Source: Brasilonema sp. UFV-L1 (GTDB lineage Bacteria > Cyanobacteriota > Cyanobacteriia > Cyanobacteriales > Nostocaceae). Taken from it: a DNA stretch of 48,727 bases. The stretch spans positions 1 through 48,727 of the forward strand of contig NZ_QMEA01000068.1 of assembly GCF_012912105.1 (NCBI RefSeq), in the 5' to 3' direction. Numbering within the stretch: the stretch's first letter is position 1; each line of letters starts with the position of its first letter. Position numbers and translations under genes: made by a program. This document shows, one piece after another, positions 9,630 through 18,313 of this stretch. The notes below the pieces were generated by a model. The model did not search any database. It saw only the letters and a program-made list of their open reading frames with translations, and had not been told where the DNA came from.

Positions 9630-10664
9630 TCAACAACAAGCTGAGTTTTTATCTTTGAAATAATCAATAATTATTTTCTTATCCATCACTGCCAACATGA
9701 CCGATAAATCTGGGGAAACTCTTTCTGTTAAGTTTAGCTCTTGAGCAGCAAAATTGAAAGTTTTCCCCTGCAGTGTTTGATAACCAATTTCCAGAAATTC
9801 AGCCCAAGTAATATCACTTTCAATATAAGCTTTAGCCACAGTAGTCAGCAGGTCTTGATATTGATTTCCCTCAGCTTTTGTCATCATTGTGTGGGGAATT
9901 TCAAAGATTTTATCAAAACTGTGATACCAAGATTTTGCCTGCTGGTCAATTGTAACTTTAGAAAAATCTTGCAATTCACTGTGGTTAATGGCTTGGTCGC
10001 TCTCACTAGAAATAGTAAACATAGGTACTGTTAAATTATTTTTGACTCTATCAATAATTTCTTGACCCATATCTAAAAAAATGCGAAGTGCAGGAATACG
10101 AAATCCCTCATAGCCAAAATTGGCTGGATGCTCTTTATTAAGCCATTCGTAATAGATTGGAAGAACTTCTACAATAAAATTTACGATGGCATTATTCCCG
10201 CTTATATAAGGAGCAAATAATAAAGCTTTCTCGATTGATTGAGGATGTTCTAAAGCTAACCAAGCTGCTAAATTTCCACCTGTGGATAACCCACCAACTA
10301 TCACTTGCTCTCCTAAACTTTGTGCAACCTTCAACCACGAAAGTGCAAATTCTTGATAAGTTTCGCGTTCGGTTGCTAAAGGAGGTGGATTATCTCCATT
10401 CCAATTTCCAGCGACTCCATGACCAGGTTGTAAGGGTACTAAAACATTGTAACCAGCGTCAAATAGTTTTTTGCCTATTGGTTCATACTGATAAGGACCA
10501 GCAGTAAATCCATGAAAAAAAAGGCAGACTTTTGATGTTTGATATGGATGAAGAAAAATTTTTGAACGACAAGCATCATTTCTGATTGGTAGAGTTTCCT
10601 CAATTGAGTTGACTTGTTGAATGATGGCTGCTTTTGTTGTGCAATAGTCAGAGATATTTGTCAT
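9630..10664 (-). CDS. Alpha/beta hydrolase
   Basis: The 344-residue protein has the alpha/beta hydrolase fold: an oxyanion strand FFHGFTAG at residues 49-56, the nucleophile elbow GLSTGG with Ser127, an acidic candidate in SSESDQAINH, and a histidine in EIPHTMM. PGHG (80-83) and an NWNG segment resemble carboxylesterases and acylglycerol lipases, but the substrate cannot be told. There is no signal peptide, so it is likely cytoplasmic. It is convergent with the preceding membrane-protein gene; a hairpin formed by TTTCAAAGA and TCTTTGAAA (9614-9622 and 9652-9660) lies at the junction. Confidence 0.82.
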   Translation of the reverse strand: MTNISDYCTTKAAIIQQVNSIEETLPIRNDACRSKIFLHPYQTSKVCLFFHGFTAGPYQYEPIGKKLFDAGYNVLVPLQPGHGVAGNWNGDNPPPLATERETYQEFALSWLKVAQSLGEQVIVGGLSTGGNLAAWLALEHPQSIEKALLFAPYISGNNAIVNFIVEVLPIYYEWLNKEHPANFGYEGFRIPALRIFLDMGQEIIDRVKNNLTVPMFTISSESDQAINHSELQDFSKVTIDQQAKSWYHSFDKIFEIPHTMMTKAEGNQYQDLLTTVAKAYIESDITWAEFLEIGYQTLQGKTFNFAAQELNLTERVSPDLSVMLAVMDKKIIIDYFKDKNSACC

Positions 10665-11066
10665 ATTTAAACATAGTTAAATCGCTCTTATTTTAGGGAA
10701 AATTCACTGAAATTAAATCTGCTACCAGACGTAGAACTGTTAAAATAGAGATTCTGCACCATTCTTTATAAAAAGTCATTTGATTGTGTATAATACAGCA
10801 GCAATTCCTGAGTCAGGAGTCAGGAGCGGAGCAAGGAAAGCTCCGCCTCCGGTCAGAAGTAAAAAGAGCTTTCTATCTGCCTTTTAGACTTCAGTAGTGT
10901 ACTTCATTTACTTGAAATGTGCTGTAAGTAATATTTTAGACAAAGTATTTGTACGTGGAGAACAGAAGACAAGAGAAAAGAAGGTAGCAATGGCATTCTA
11001 TACTCCTACCCCTGGCAGGTTAAACTAGGTCTGATAACAGCCGCTCTGTGAACATATGAGGCTTTT
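10665..11066. other. 402-bp gap with a repeat hairpin
   Basis: No gene is seen. Near the middle, the repeat GAGTCAGGAGTCAGGAG (10809-10825) leads into a perfect hairpin, GCGGAGC at 10826-10832 with GCTCCGC at 10840-10846. Such units are scattered in Nostocales genomes. The right end is the leader of the YbjN-domain gene, with AGG six bases before its ATG. Confidence 0.55.
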
Positions 11067-11624
11067 ATGGCAGTAGATCTGCAACAGATTGCTTATTACT
11101 TAGACAACTTGGGTTGGGATTACCGTATTGACGAAGAAGAAGATCGTCTTGTCACAGGTGTAGAAAGTGATAACGTCGAAGACTTCTTGATTGTTGTCCA
11201 GCTCGACGAGGAGGGAAAATTTTTCCGGCTATTTGCGCCCCAGGTGCTATCAGGGGTAACAGATCATCCTCATAAAGCTGCGATTCTTCAGACGATGCTT
11301 TCTATTTCCTGGGAAACCAAAATGTTGCAATGGGAGTATGATCCATCAGATGGAGAAATCCGTGCGATAATTGAGTTTCCCTTGGAAGATTCGATTCTCA
11401 CAGAAAAGCAATTTAACCGTTGTTTACACGGGTTGATTCAGCTTGTTGATTCTGTGGCGATACCGCGTCTCATCGCGGTTATGGAAACGGGTCATGACCC
11501 AGGGAATGTAGAACTTGGTGAGAGAATTTTACTCAGCATTCAGGAACAGGCTCCTGGATTGTTAGAACTTTTAGAAAAAGCGATGGAAGCTCGTAAAACA
11601 AGAGGAAGTTTTCCTGGCGAATGA
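11067..11624 (+). CDS. YbjN domain-containing protein
   Basis: This 185-residue acidic protein matches the cyanobacterial YbjN family, whose fold resembles type III secretion chaperones; the molecular role is unknown. Recognisable stretches are the opening LQQIAYYLDNLGWDY, then LRF-type strands (GKFFRLFAPQVL) and WEYDPSDGEIRAIIEFPLED. No membrane segment is present. It is followed directly by the DUF3318 gene; the two possible starts of that gene give either a 4-nt overlap or a 74-nt gap, so the pair is probably cotranscribed. Confidence 0.78.
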   Translation: MAVDLQQIAYYLDNLGWDYRIDEEEDRLVTGVESDNVEDFLIVVQLDEEGKFFRLFAPQVLSGVTDHPHKAAILQTMLSISWETKMLQWEYDPSDGEIRAIIEFPLEDSILTEKQFNRCLHGLIQLVDSVAIPRLIAVMETGHDPGNVELGERILLSIQEQAPGLLELLEKAMEARKTRGSFPGE

Positions 11625-11698
11625 GCCGAATCGCCAGTGAAATCGCTATACTCCAAAGTGATACCCTCTATATACTGAAGTTTCTAGGGCTGGATATT

Positions 11699-12343
11699 AT
11701 GACATCCTATGTAACCTCCTCTGCTAAAGCAGAAATGAGTGAACTACGGCGGTTAAAGGGCTTACTACCACCAGAATTGCAGAGCTGGGTCACGGTTGAA
11801 GGTACAACTGAGGTGAATCCACCTATAATTCGCAGCGAAGAAATTGGCAAAGACCAAGTCGAAATTCAAATCGACTTGGCAAAATGGGATTCACTGGCGA
11901 TGGATCAGCGTAATTTACTATTTTGGCACGAAGTAGCCCGCGTCCAAAATGACACAATTCCCAAAGATGGCTGGGAAATGGCGGCTCTGGCAATTGGTTT
12001 AGGCGGTGCTGTCGGTGAGTTGTGGGTACAAGATGGATTGTTGCTAGTACTGGCTCTTGCTCTGTGCGGAGTTTCCGGCTGGCGACTTTATCAAAGGAAT
12101 AATGGCGAAAAACAATTAAAAGAATTAGTTGATGCTGATGATAAGGCGATCGCCCTCGCAACTCGTTTCGGTTATACTCTCCCAAATGCCTACAAGAGTT
12201 TAGGTAGCGCCTTGAAAACCCTTATTGACATGACACCCAGCAAGCGCCAGCGCTCTAAATACGAAGCACGGCTTTCTGCTCTTAAGCGTAGTGCCAATAA
12301 GGCAAAAGCGAAATCTAAGAATCTTGATGAGGGCGGAATTTAA
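11699..12343 (+). CDS. DUF3318 domain-containing membrane protein
   Basis: The 214-residue protein matches DUF3318, a cyanobacterial family of unknown function. The soluble N-terminal half has LRRLKGLLPPELQSWV and an HEVARVQND segment reminiscent of a degenerate metallopeptidase motif. Two closely spaced hydrophobic segments (around residues 95-130) come next, then a basic Lys/Ala-rich tail. I choose ATG 11699 because the family N-terminus appears to start MTSYVTSSAKAEMSEL and AGGG lies about ten bases upstream. ATG 11621, overlapping the previous gene by 4 nt, would add 26 residues that do not look conserved. Confidence 0.75.
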   Translation: MTSYVTSSAKAEMSELRRLKGLLPPELQSWVTVEGTTEVNPPIIRSEEIGKDQVEIQIDLAKWDSLAMDQRNLLFWHEVARVQNDTIPKDGWEMAALAIGLGGAVGELWVQDGLLLVLALALCGVSGWRLYQRNNGEKQLKELVDADDKAIALATRFGYTLPNAYKSLGSALKTLIDMTPSKRQRSKYEARLSALKRSANKAKAKSKNLDEGGI

Positions 12344-12510
12344 CAGTTATCAGTTATCAGTTACCAAGGAAGCGCAGTATCAGTTGTCAATGAACAATGT
12401 CTGATAATTGTTTACTGTCTACTGATTTTACGGATGACATCGCCGTTTTGGCAATAAACTGTCTGATTCAGCAACATCAGCCCAGCAGTTGACGTTGGTT
12501 CTGGGATTCT
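12344..12510. repeat. Short repeats between convergent genes
   Basis: The octamer-like unit CAGTTATCAGTTATCAG lies directly after the DUF3318 stop (about 12344-12361), with a related TATCAGTTGTCA unit nearby. The rest of the gap down to the convergent esterase gene contains no gene. Confidence 0.55.
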
Positions 12511-13965
12511 TTAATGGGACTTCTTTAATGGGACAAATTTACCGAGTTCAGTCGGACTCACCTTAAAAGAGTAAAGGAACCCAGGAATTAACCTTTGACC
12601 ATCTGGGCATCCACTGTCAATCACTCTCTTGCTATAGCTGCTACCATCGCTATTTGTACAAATATCAAACTGAGTGCTGGAATCATCTTGAGTCACACTA
12701 TAATCATTGTCAGTACCAATCAGCAGTGCATAGGAGCCGTCCTTCAGTCGAGGACCAATCACAAGACCTTCCATCTTTTCTCCTATCTTTGTCCAATCAC
12801 CTGGATTCTCAGGACTCAAAACTGCAGCAATATCCAAAAATAAAGATTTACTCACTGGGTTAACACCTGCGGGTAATGTGTTGGTGTCTGCCAAACTAAT
12901 CCCGCTGACATCAGTTGCGCCTGATATATTAATCTTGTAGACTCGCTTACTACCTACAGGTGGTGGTGTCTCGGTGGGAGCATCCACTAATCCGTTGATT
13001 GCGTCCACTCCAAACCCGCGATTATCTCTTTCTAAAACTAAGAATTCTTGCTCATTGAGAGCAGTAATAGAACTGATACCAATGTTACGCCCTTGGGAAT
13101 TTGCCCCAAAATCATTATCTTCTCCCGGAATACGCTCATTAATTTCTGCTAAGCTTTCTAGCTGATAGATATATTGAGCCGTACTTTTGCCAGTTTTTGT
13201 CTCAAATTCTACTATCCTCAAATTACCACTACGCCGTCCGTCTGGTGAACCTTCATTCACAAGGGGGCCTTGTAGCATACCATAGAGTTTGGTTCCATCT
13301 GGGCTAAGAGTCAATCCTTCAAATCCTCGATTATCTTGGCGTCCAGTGGTAATCGTTGGACGACCATCAACATAGTTAACATTGCCGTTTGCTTCTTTGG
13401 GAATTAAATTTTCTGGTATGGTAAACGCTCGTAAAAATGATCCATCTGGTTTGAATTCATAAATAGAGGGACCATACTCATCAGAAACGTAGAAATGACC
13501 ATTAGGACCAACAGCAAACCCCTCTGGATCGAAACTTAAACCAAGATTCCTGGCATCGCCATTCAGTAACCTGGGGTTTAATCCATTAAAATTTTGACCA
13601 TCTTTTGTGAATGTAATCGTCTTTAGTACTTTAAAGTTGGAAATTGCTCCTGTCTTGGGATCAACATCTAAAGAAAATTTTTGTACTCGTGTGTTGTATG
13701 ATATCGTACCGCCACCAGGACCGCGATCGCTCAATCCGTAGTATACATTATTAAAGCGATCATAGTAGATCTCTGAGAAAAATCCCAAACGATTGACATT
13801 GGCGCTGTTGCCGCTTGAAGGATATAAATCTGTGCTTTCACCAGGAATAGAGAGGGTATTAGTAAAAGAAATACCATATGCTGAGGCTGTGTATCCTGTA
13901 ATACTTACAGAGGAGATGATTAACGAGCAGCTAACAAGTGAAAACAACTGTTTTGCAGGAATCAT
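12511..13965 (-). CDS. Secreted esterase-like activity of phytase family protein
   Basis: The roughly 484-residue protein matches the phytase-like/esterase-like beta-propeller family, often secreted and associated with phosphoester breakdown. Typical motifs are LSDRGPGGG, LDPEGFAVGP-type repeats (FDPEGFAVGPNGHFYVSDE), NRGFEGLTLSPDG and VLERDNRGFG. With the ATG at 13965 the N-terminus is a signal peptide (MIPAKQLFSLVSCSLIISSV). A TTG codon at 14028 with AGAGAG upstream would add 21 residues before the signal and is less likely. The C-terminus was changed by a perfect 14-bp tandem duplication (12507-12534), which brings in the present stop codon. Confidence 0.85.
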   Translation of the reverse strand: MIPAKQLFSLVSCSLIISSVSITGYTASAYGISFTNTLSIPGESTDLYPSSGNSANVNRLGFFSEIYYDRFNNVYYGLSDRGPGGGTISYNTRVQKFSLDVDPKTGAISNFKVLKTITFTKDGQNFNGLNPRLLNGDARNLGLSFDPEGFAVGPNGHFYVSDEYGPSIYEFKPDGSFLRAFTIPENLIPKEANGNVNYVDGRPTITTGRQDNRGFEGLTLSPDGTKLYGMLQGPLVNEGSPDGRRSGNLRIVEFETKTGKSTAQYIYQLESLAEINERIPGEDNDFGANSQGRNIGISSITALNEQEFLVLERDNRGFGVDAINGLVDAPTETPPPVGSKRVYKINISGATDVSGISLADTNTLPAGVNPVSKSLFLDIAAVLSPENPGDWTKIGEKMEGLVIGPRLKDGSYALLIGTDNDYSVTQDDSSTQFDICTNSDGSSYSKRVIDSGCPDGQRLIPGFLYSFKVSPTELGKFVPLKKSH

Positions 13966-14181
13966 GTGTAAGATGCAAAAAATGACGAATAACTTGTTTT
14001 CAGCATCTGACTTTCGTATTAAGAACAAGTTAACTCTCTAGCAGCGTTATGTTTTTGACATCAAAATTTTATACGATCGAATTTTTGCTTGATAATATCT
14101 TCATAAAGTTATTGGTAGTTAGTGGCGAATAGGACAATTGACAACTAACTACTAAGGCACTCACTTTTTGACTGTCAAAGG

Positions 14182-15158
14182 TTAAAGTTGGTTCAAAATT
14201 TTATGGGTTTGAGGAACAACTCGTACAGATTTGACAAAACGCTTGATCATCGCTTGCCAATTTAAGACTTGGTTGGGAGAAGGAGCAAGCATCGGCGGTT
14301 GTTTGAACGCACCAGAATCTTCCAACGGTGTTACAGGTTGTAAAAATACTGGAATAGATGGATTGACAGATGCAACCAATTGAGCAGAAGGTTCTAACTC
14401 GGTGGGATTTGTTGTTTGAGCAACAATTATTTTGATAAAAACTTCTACTTGTGATGTCCAACACATCCGGAGAAATTCTACCTGTTCTCGCTAACGACTT
14501 TCCCCACTTGTACTGGGTAGTTTAAAATCCATCCCCATAGAGTCTATATAGGGTAGTATGGTATCTAGTTGTTCTGGGCGATGTCCACCAGTTTCCAAGT
14601 ATACAGGTAAACTTGTGACTGACCGTACTTGGGGTAAAAGTTCTACCAAAAAAGGGGTGTGTAGAAGTGGTTCGCCGCCCGTTAAGCCAATGGTATCGTG
14701 TAGGCAAGGCAGATTTTGCCGCTCAACCCATTTTAGTAACATGGGCAGTGAGAATTTGAGTAAATTTCAAAGTCACGTAATCCAGGAGTTTGCTCTATCC
14801 TACAAGTAGCAGGTGCATTCCAAGTGTGTGTACTATCACAAAAGTGACAGCGTAAGTCACAAAAAGCAAAGCGAATGAAAATCTGACGTGTTCCCACATT
14901 CAGTCCTTCCCGTTTCATCAAACCCGGAAAAACTGCGGTGCCTCATTACAAGTAACGGGTTCTAAGCCTCCGAGTTGAAGCGGAAAAATCGCCCCAATTG
15001 TCAACTGGTATACAAAAAGAATAACTTTTCATGGGGCATCTTACGGAGGCACCGCAGTTTTTCGCGCTTTATTAGCCCAACCCCTGTATGGCAGAAAAGA
15101 CCTCTATCAGGCGTGCGCTAGGTGTAACAGTAGTCTTAACAGTAGTCTGAATCGTCAT
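14182..15158 (-). pseudogene. queE: Broken queE (7-carboxy-7-deazaguanine synthase)
   Basis: QueE is a radical SAM enzyme that makes the 7-deazaguanine core for queuosine. The gene starts at ATG 15158 with MTIQTTVKTTV and ARLIEVFSAIQG, then is interrupted by a small inverted-repeat element at about 14912-15080. It resumes with EGLNVGTRQIF and the iron-sulfur motif CDLRCHFC, shifts frame near 14752 where about 4 nt of the expected NPVSLP codons are missing, and continues through LTGGEP. It then meets TAG at 14491-14493 where the family has Trp, reading on in the same frame to a normal C-terminus (VRVVPQTHKILNQL). Three independent lesions make this a true pseudogene rather than a sequencing error. 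Confidence 0.9.
14912..15080. mobile_element. MITE-like element inserted in queE
   Basis: About 168 bp separates the two parts of the queE codons for AIQG and EGLN. The core runs from 14928 to 15062 and ends in perfect 17-bp inverted repeats (AAAAACTGCGGTGCCTC and its complement). Outer flanks are also partly inverted. A 2-bp CC target duplication is consistent with the surrounding C run. It encodes no protein, so it would need a transposase in trans. A related end, with matching CCGGAAAAA and CCTCATTAC blocks, lies at 48672-48712. Confidence 0.8.
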
Positions 15159-15219
15159 GTGATGATCGCAATAAGTATGTGCTACTTTGGCACAAAAGCA
15201 AGAATATTTTTCACTAAAG

Positions 15220-15250
15220 AAGTATGAAGTATGAAGTATAAAGTATGAAG
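15220..15250. repeat. Heptamer tandem repeat (AAGTATG)
   Basis: Four slightly varied copies of the heptamer AAGTATG stand in tandem, the type of short tandemly repeated repeat found in heterocystous cyanobacteria. Similar words and their complements continue to about 15360. The roughly 310-bp stretch between queE and the STAS fusion gene contains nothing else recognised. Confidence 0.65.
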
Positions 15251-15471
15251 ATACGGCAAAAGTGAGAAATCTAAAGTAGGAAGTAAAGAATAAAGTATGA
15301 AATACTTTAATTTCTTACCCTTTATTCTTTCTTGACATACTTTATCCTTGACACTTCAAACTTTAGTTAGCTTCTTGTTCTATTGTGAATCGTCAGGTGA
15401 CGATATCCAAAGTCAACCGAAGTAACTATCGATTCGATGGGACTAAATAGTGTTTGGAAAATGACATTGAC

Positions 15472-16488
15472 ATGACAACGAAAGTGCAGGGTTTAATGAC
15501 TAGCCAACCCAAAGAGGTAAATTTTCCGGTGACGTTCTCAAATGACACGGCGATTGTGCAGGTACCCGCGCGATTGAGCGTGCTTGAGGCTGTAGCCTTT
15601 AAGCAAACCTGCCAAGAAATCACTCAGGCAAATCCCGACACTAAACAAATTATCATTGACTTTCACCAAACGACTTTTATGGATAGTAGTGGTTTAGGTG
15701 CCTTGGTCAGTAATTTGAAAATTGCTCAGGAAAAAAATATCGAATTTATACTACGCAATGTGACCCCTCAGGTGAACTCAGTCCTTAACCTGACTGGACT
15801 GGATAAAATTTTTTCTATTGAGTCTCAAGGAGAAACACCATCAAAGAGTCAATTAGAAGAACTACCAACAACACATCCTTCTGTTCGTTCTTGGATGAAA
15901 CGGTTCATAGACATAATTGGGTCATTAGTCGGTTTAGCTATTACAGGAATTTTACTTATCCCTATTGCTGCTGCTATTAGACTCGATAGTCCTGGTCCTA
16001 TTTTCTTCAGTCAAACTCGTTGTGGTTGGATGGGGAGACGCTTTCGGATTTGGAAATTCCGCTCAATGTACATTGATGCAGAAGCGAGAAGAGCTGAACT
16101 AGAAAAGCAGAACCAAGTTCAAGGGGCATTTTTCAAAATAGACAATGATCCACGAATTACCAAGGTTGGAAACTTTTTGCGTCGAACCAGCCTAGATGAA
16201 CTACCCCAATTTTGGAATGTTTTAAAAGGAGAGATGAGTTTAGTCGGCACTAGACCTCCAACACCAGATGAAGTAGAGCGCTATGAAGTTCCAGAGTGGC
16301 AACGTTTGGATGTGAAACCAGGAATGACCGGAGAATGGCAGGTCAATGGACGGTCTACTATCCGGAAATTTGAGGACGTTATTCGCCTAGATTTACAGTA
16401 TCAAAAAAACTGGAACTTAATGTACGATTTGAAGTTAATTTTTAGAACAGTTGCTATCTTGTTTAAGAAAAACAGTGGCGCTGTTTAA
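15472..16488 (+). CDS. STAS domain-sugar transferase fusion (exopolysaccharide priming)
   Basis: Residues 15-120 form a STAS domain with the DSSGLG motif, whose serine is phosphorylated in anti-sigma-factor antagonists. A linker and one membrane segment (about 148-170, IIGSLVGLAITGILLIP) follow. Then comes a bacterial sugar transferase domain (polyprenyl-phosphate glycosyl-1-phosphate transferase) with KFRSM, RRTSLDELPQ, LVGTRPP and PGMTGEWQVNGR. The enzyme would load the first sugar on the lipid carrier for exopolysaccharide or O-antigen synthesis, and the STAS part suggests control by partner switching. ATG 15472 is chosen; TTG 15454 and ATG 15496 are alternatives. A terminator follows, and a glycosyltransferase gene lies downstream. 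Confidence 0.88.
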   Translation: MTTKVQGLMTSQPKEVNFPVTFSNDTAIVQVPARLSVLEAVAFKQTCQEITQANPDTKQIIIDFHQTTFMDSSGLGALVSNLKIAQEKNIEFILRNVTPQVNSVLNLTGLDKIFSIESQGETPSKSQLEELPTTHPSVRSWMKRFIDIIGSLVGLAITGILLIPIAAAIRLDSPGPIFFSQTRCGWMGRRFRIWKFRSMYIDAEARRAELEKQNQVQGAFFKIDNDPRITKVGNFLRRTSLDELPQFWNVLKGEMSLVGTRPPTPDEVERYEVPEWQRLDVKPGMTGEWQVNGRSTIRKFEDVIRLDLQYQKNWNLMYDLKLIFRTVAILFKKNSGAV

Positions 16489-16575
16489 ATTTACTTGCAA
16501 GCGTGCCAATCAGTCAGAGTGTCGTCAACCTGCTGTACTTATGCACGACAAATTTTAAGTAAACAATATTACATT

Positions 16576-16602
16576 TCCTGGCATGATTGCCAGGATTTTT
16601 AT
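16576..16602 (+). terminator. Rho-independent terminator after the STAS-sugar transferase gene
   Basis: A perfect 8-bp stem, TCCTGGCA (16576-16583) with TGCCAGGA (16588-16595), has a TGAT loop and is followed by TTTTTATT. It lies 88 bp past the stop. Confidence 0.88.
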
Positions 16603-16932
16603 TGTCATGAATCCATTAACAGAATTTATGAACAATATACGCAAATAAAAATTTACTAAGCTTTTAATTTAACACAAAATAACAGGATTATTACTTATGT
16701 CATTTTCAGGTTGTGAAAATGACATATAGCAATTGATCTAATTATATAAAGACTAACTTAACTTATCAAAAGTTGCATCAGACTTTACTCAATCTTCAAT
16801 AAAGATAAGTAATATACACAGTATTTGAGGAGAAAATGCATATATAAACTTACACAATTGCGGAATCAGATTGGCAACAAATGTTGTCATAGACAAAGAC
16901 ACCGGGGTTGTTCCGACTCAAACTAATTTGCC
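16603..16932. other. AT-rich gap with a strong inverted repeat at 16696-16726
   Basis: No gene is seen. A perfect 12-bp inverted repeat (TATGTCATTTTC at 16696-16707 and its complement at 16715-16726) has a 7-nt loop and no T tract, so it is more like an operator or processing hairpin than a terminator. It lies about 207 bp upstream of the glycosyltransferase start, whose promoter is probably in this gap. Confidence 0.5.
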
Positions 16933-18246
16933 ATGCGTATTTTGATTTACTCTTACAACTATTACCCAGAACCAATTGGCATTGCTCCCCTCATGACAGA
17001 ATTAGCAGAGGGATTGGTCAAGCGTGGACATCAAGTACGCGTAGTGACTGCTATGCCCAACTATCCTGAGCGTCGGATATACGAGAGTTATCGAGGGAAG
17101 TGGTATGTGACTGAGTACAAGAATGGGGTTCAAATCCAGCGCAGTTATGTTTGGATTCGTCCACAACCCAACTTAATAGATCGATTACTGCTAGATGCGA
17201 GTTTCGTGGTGACTAGTTTTCTTCCAGCTGTGCGAGGTTGGCGTCCAGATGTCATTCTCTCAACCTCACCATCTTTACCTGTTTGCTTACCAAGCGCCCT
17301 TTTAGGTTGGCTGCACAACTGCCCTGTCGTTTTAAATCTTCAAGATATACTGCCAGCAGCTGCAGTACACCTTGGTTTATTGAAAAACAAATGGCTTATT
17401 AAAGCGTTTACAGCGTTAGAAAAATTCGCTTACCACAGTGCAACGAAAATTAGTGTGATTGCTGATGGATTTGTAGAACATTTGCACAAAAAAGGTGTTG
17501 CACCTAGCAAAATTGTACAAATCCCTAATTGGGTCGATGTCAATTTTATCCGACCTCTGCCAAAAGAAAATAACGCTTTTAGAGCAGCTTATAACTTAGA
17601 TGGCAAATTTGTGGTGCTATACTCTGGCAACATTGCCCTCACTCAAGGTTTAGAAACCGTTGTCAAAGCTGCTTCTTTGTTACGACATATTCCAAATATA
17701 ACTTTTGTGATTGTAGGCGAAGCAAAAGGTTTGGAGCGATTGCAAATAGCTTGCAACGAATGCGGGGCAGATAATGTTTTACTAGTTCCTTTTCAACCCC
17801 GTGAAAGTTTGCCAGAAATGTTGGCAGCGGCTGATGTCGGTTTGGTCGTGCAAAAGAAAAATGTCATATCTTTCAATATGCCATCGAAAATCCAACTCTT
17901 ACTTGGCAGTGGTCGAGCATTAGTCGGATCTGTCCCCAGTAATGGTACAGCAGCCAGAGCTATTAAACAAAGTGGCGCTGGAATTGTTGTCCCTCCAGAA
18001 AAACCCAAAGCTTTAGCACAGGCAATTTTTGATTTGTACAATCACCCAGAAAAAGTGAAAGCTTTGGAATCGAGTGCTCGCCAATTTGCAGTTGAGCAGT
18101 ATGCTTTTGAACAAGCATTAACGAAATACGAGTCTCTGTTCTACTCAGTGACGGCTGAACGTTCAGCCATTAAGCCATTGGTCAATATCTTTTCTGAAAA
18201 ATACCTTCTTGTTGGGGCAAAGGAATCTGAAGTGAAACTTCGTTAG
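16933..18246 (+). CDS. WcaI-like family 4 glycosyltransferase
   Basis: This 437-residue protein resembles the colanic acid glycosyltransferase WcaI (GT4, GT-B fold). The N-terminal half opens with ILIYSYNYYPEPIGIAPLM and carries VVTAMPNYPERRIY, both typical of WcaI-type enzymes. The C-terminal half has the nucleotide-sugar part (LYSGNIALTQGLETV, VPFQPRESLPEMLAAADVG, NMPSKIQLLLGSG). It probably adds a sugar to a lipid-linked exopolysaccharide intermediate on the cytoplasmic side. The ATG start gives the family N-terminus. Its position after the priming sugar transferase suggests a small exopolysaccharide locus, although the terminator between them means separate transcripts. Confidence 0.87.
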   Translation: MRILIYSYNYYPEPIGIAPLMTELAEGLVKRGHQVRVVTAMPNYPERRIYESYRGKWYVTEYKNGVQIQRSYVWIRPQPNLIDRLLLDASFVVTSFLPAVRGWRPDVILSTSPSLPVCLPSALLGWLHNCPVVLNLQDILPAAAVHLGLLKNKWLIKAFTALEKFAYHSATKISVIADGFVEHLHKKGVAPSKIVQIPNWVDVNFIRPLPKENNAFRAAYNLDGKFVVLYSGNIALTQGLETVVKAASLLRHIPNITFVIVGEAKGLERLQIACNECGADNVLLVPFQPRESLPEMLAAADVGLVVQKKNVISFNMPSKIQLLLGSGRALVGSVPSNGTAARAIKQSGAGIVVPPEKPKALAQAIFDLYNHPEKVKALESSARQFAVEQYAFEQALTKYESLFYSVTAERSAIKPLVNIFSEKYLLVGAKESEVKLR

Positions 18247-18313
18247 AATAAAGTTATATACTCATCACCCCTAACTGATTCCTGCTACAAGCCCTCATTG
18301 TAAGAGTACAGCC

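Noticed and set aside
14491-14921. Two separate small radical SAM proteins
   Set aside because: The pieces join into one QueE with a frameshift and a nonsense codon; none has a full active-site set with a start of its own.
15220-15310. Regular short repeats considered as a CRISPR array
   Set aside because: The unit is 7 bp in tandem without spacers; no cas genes are near.
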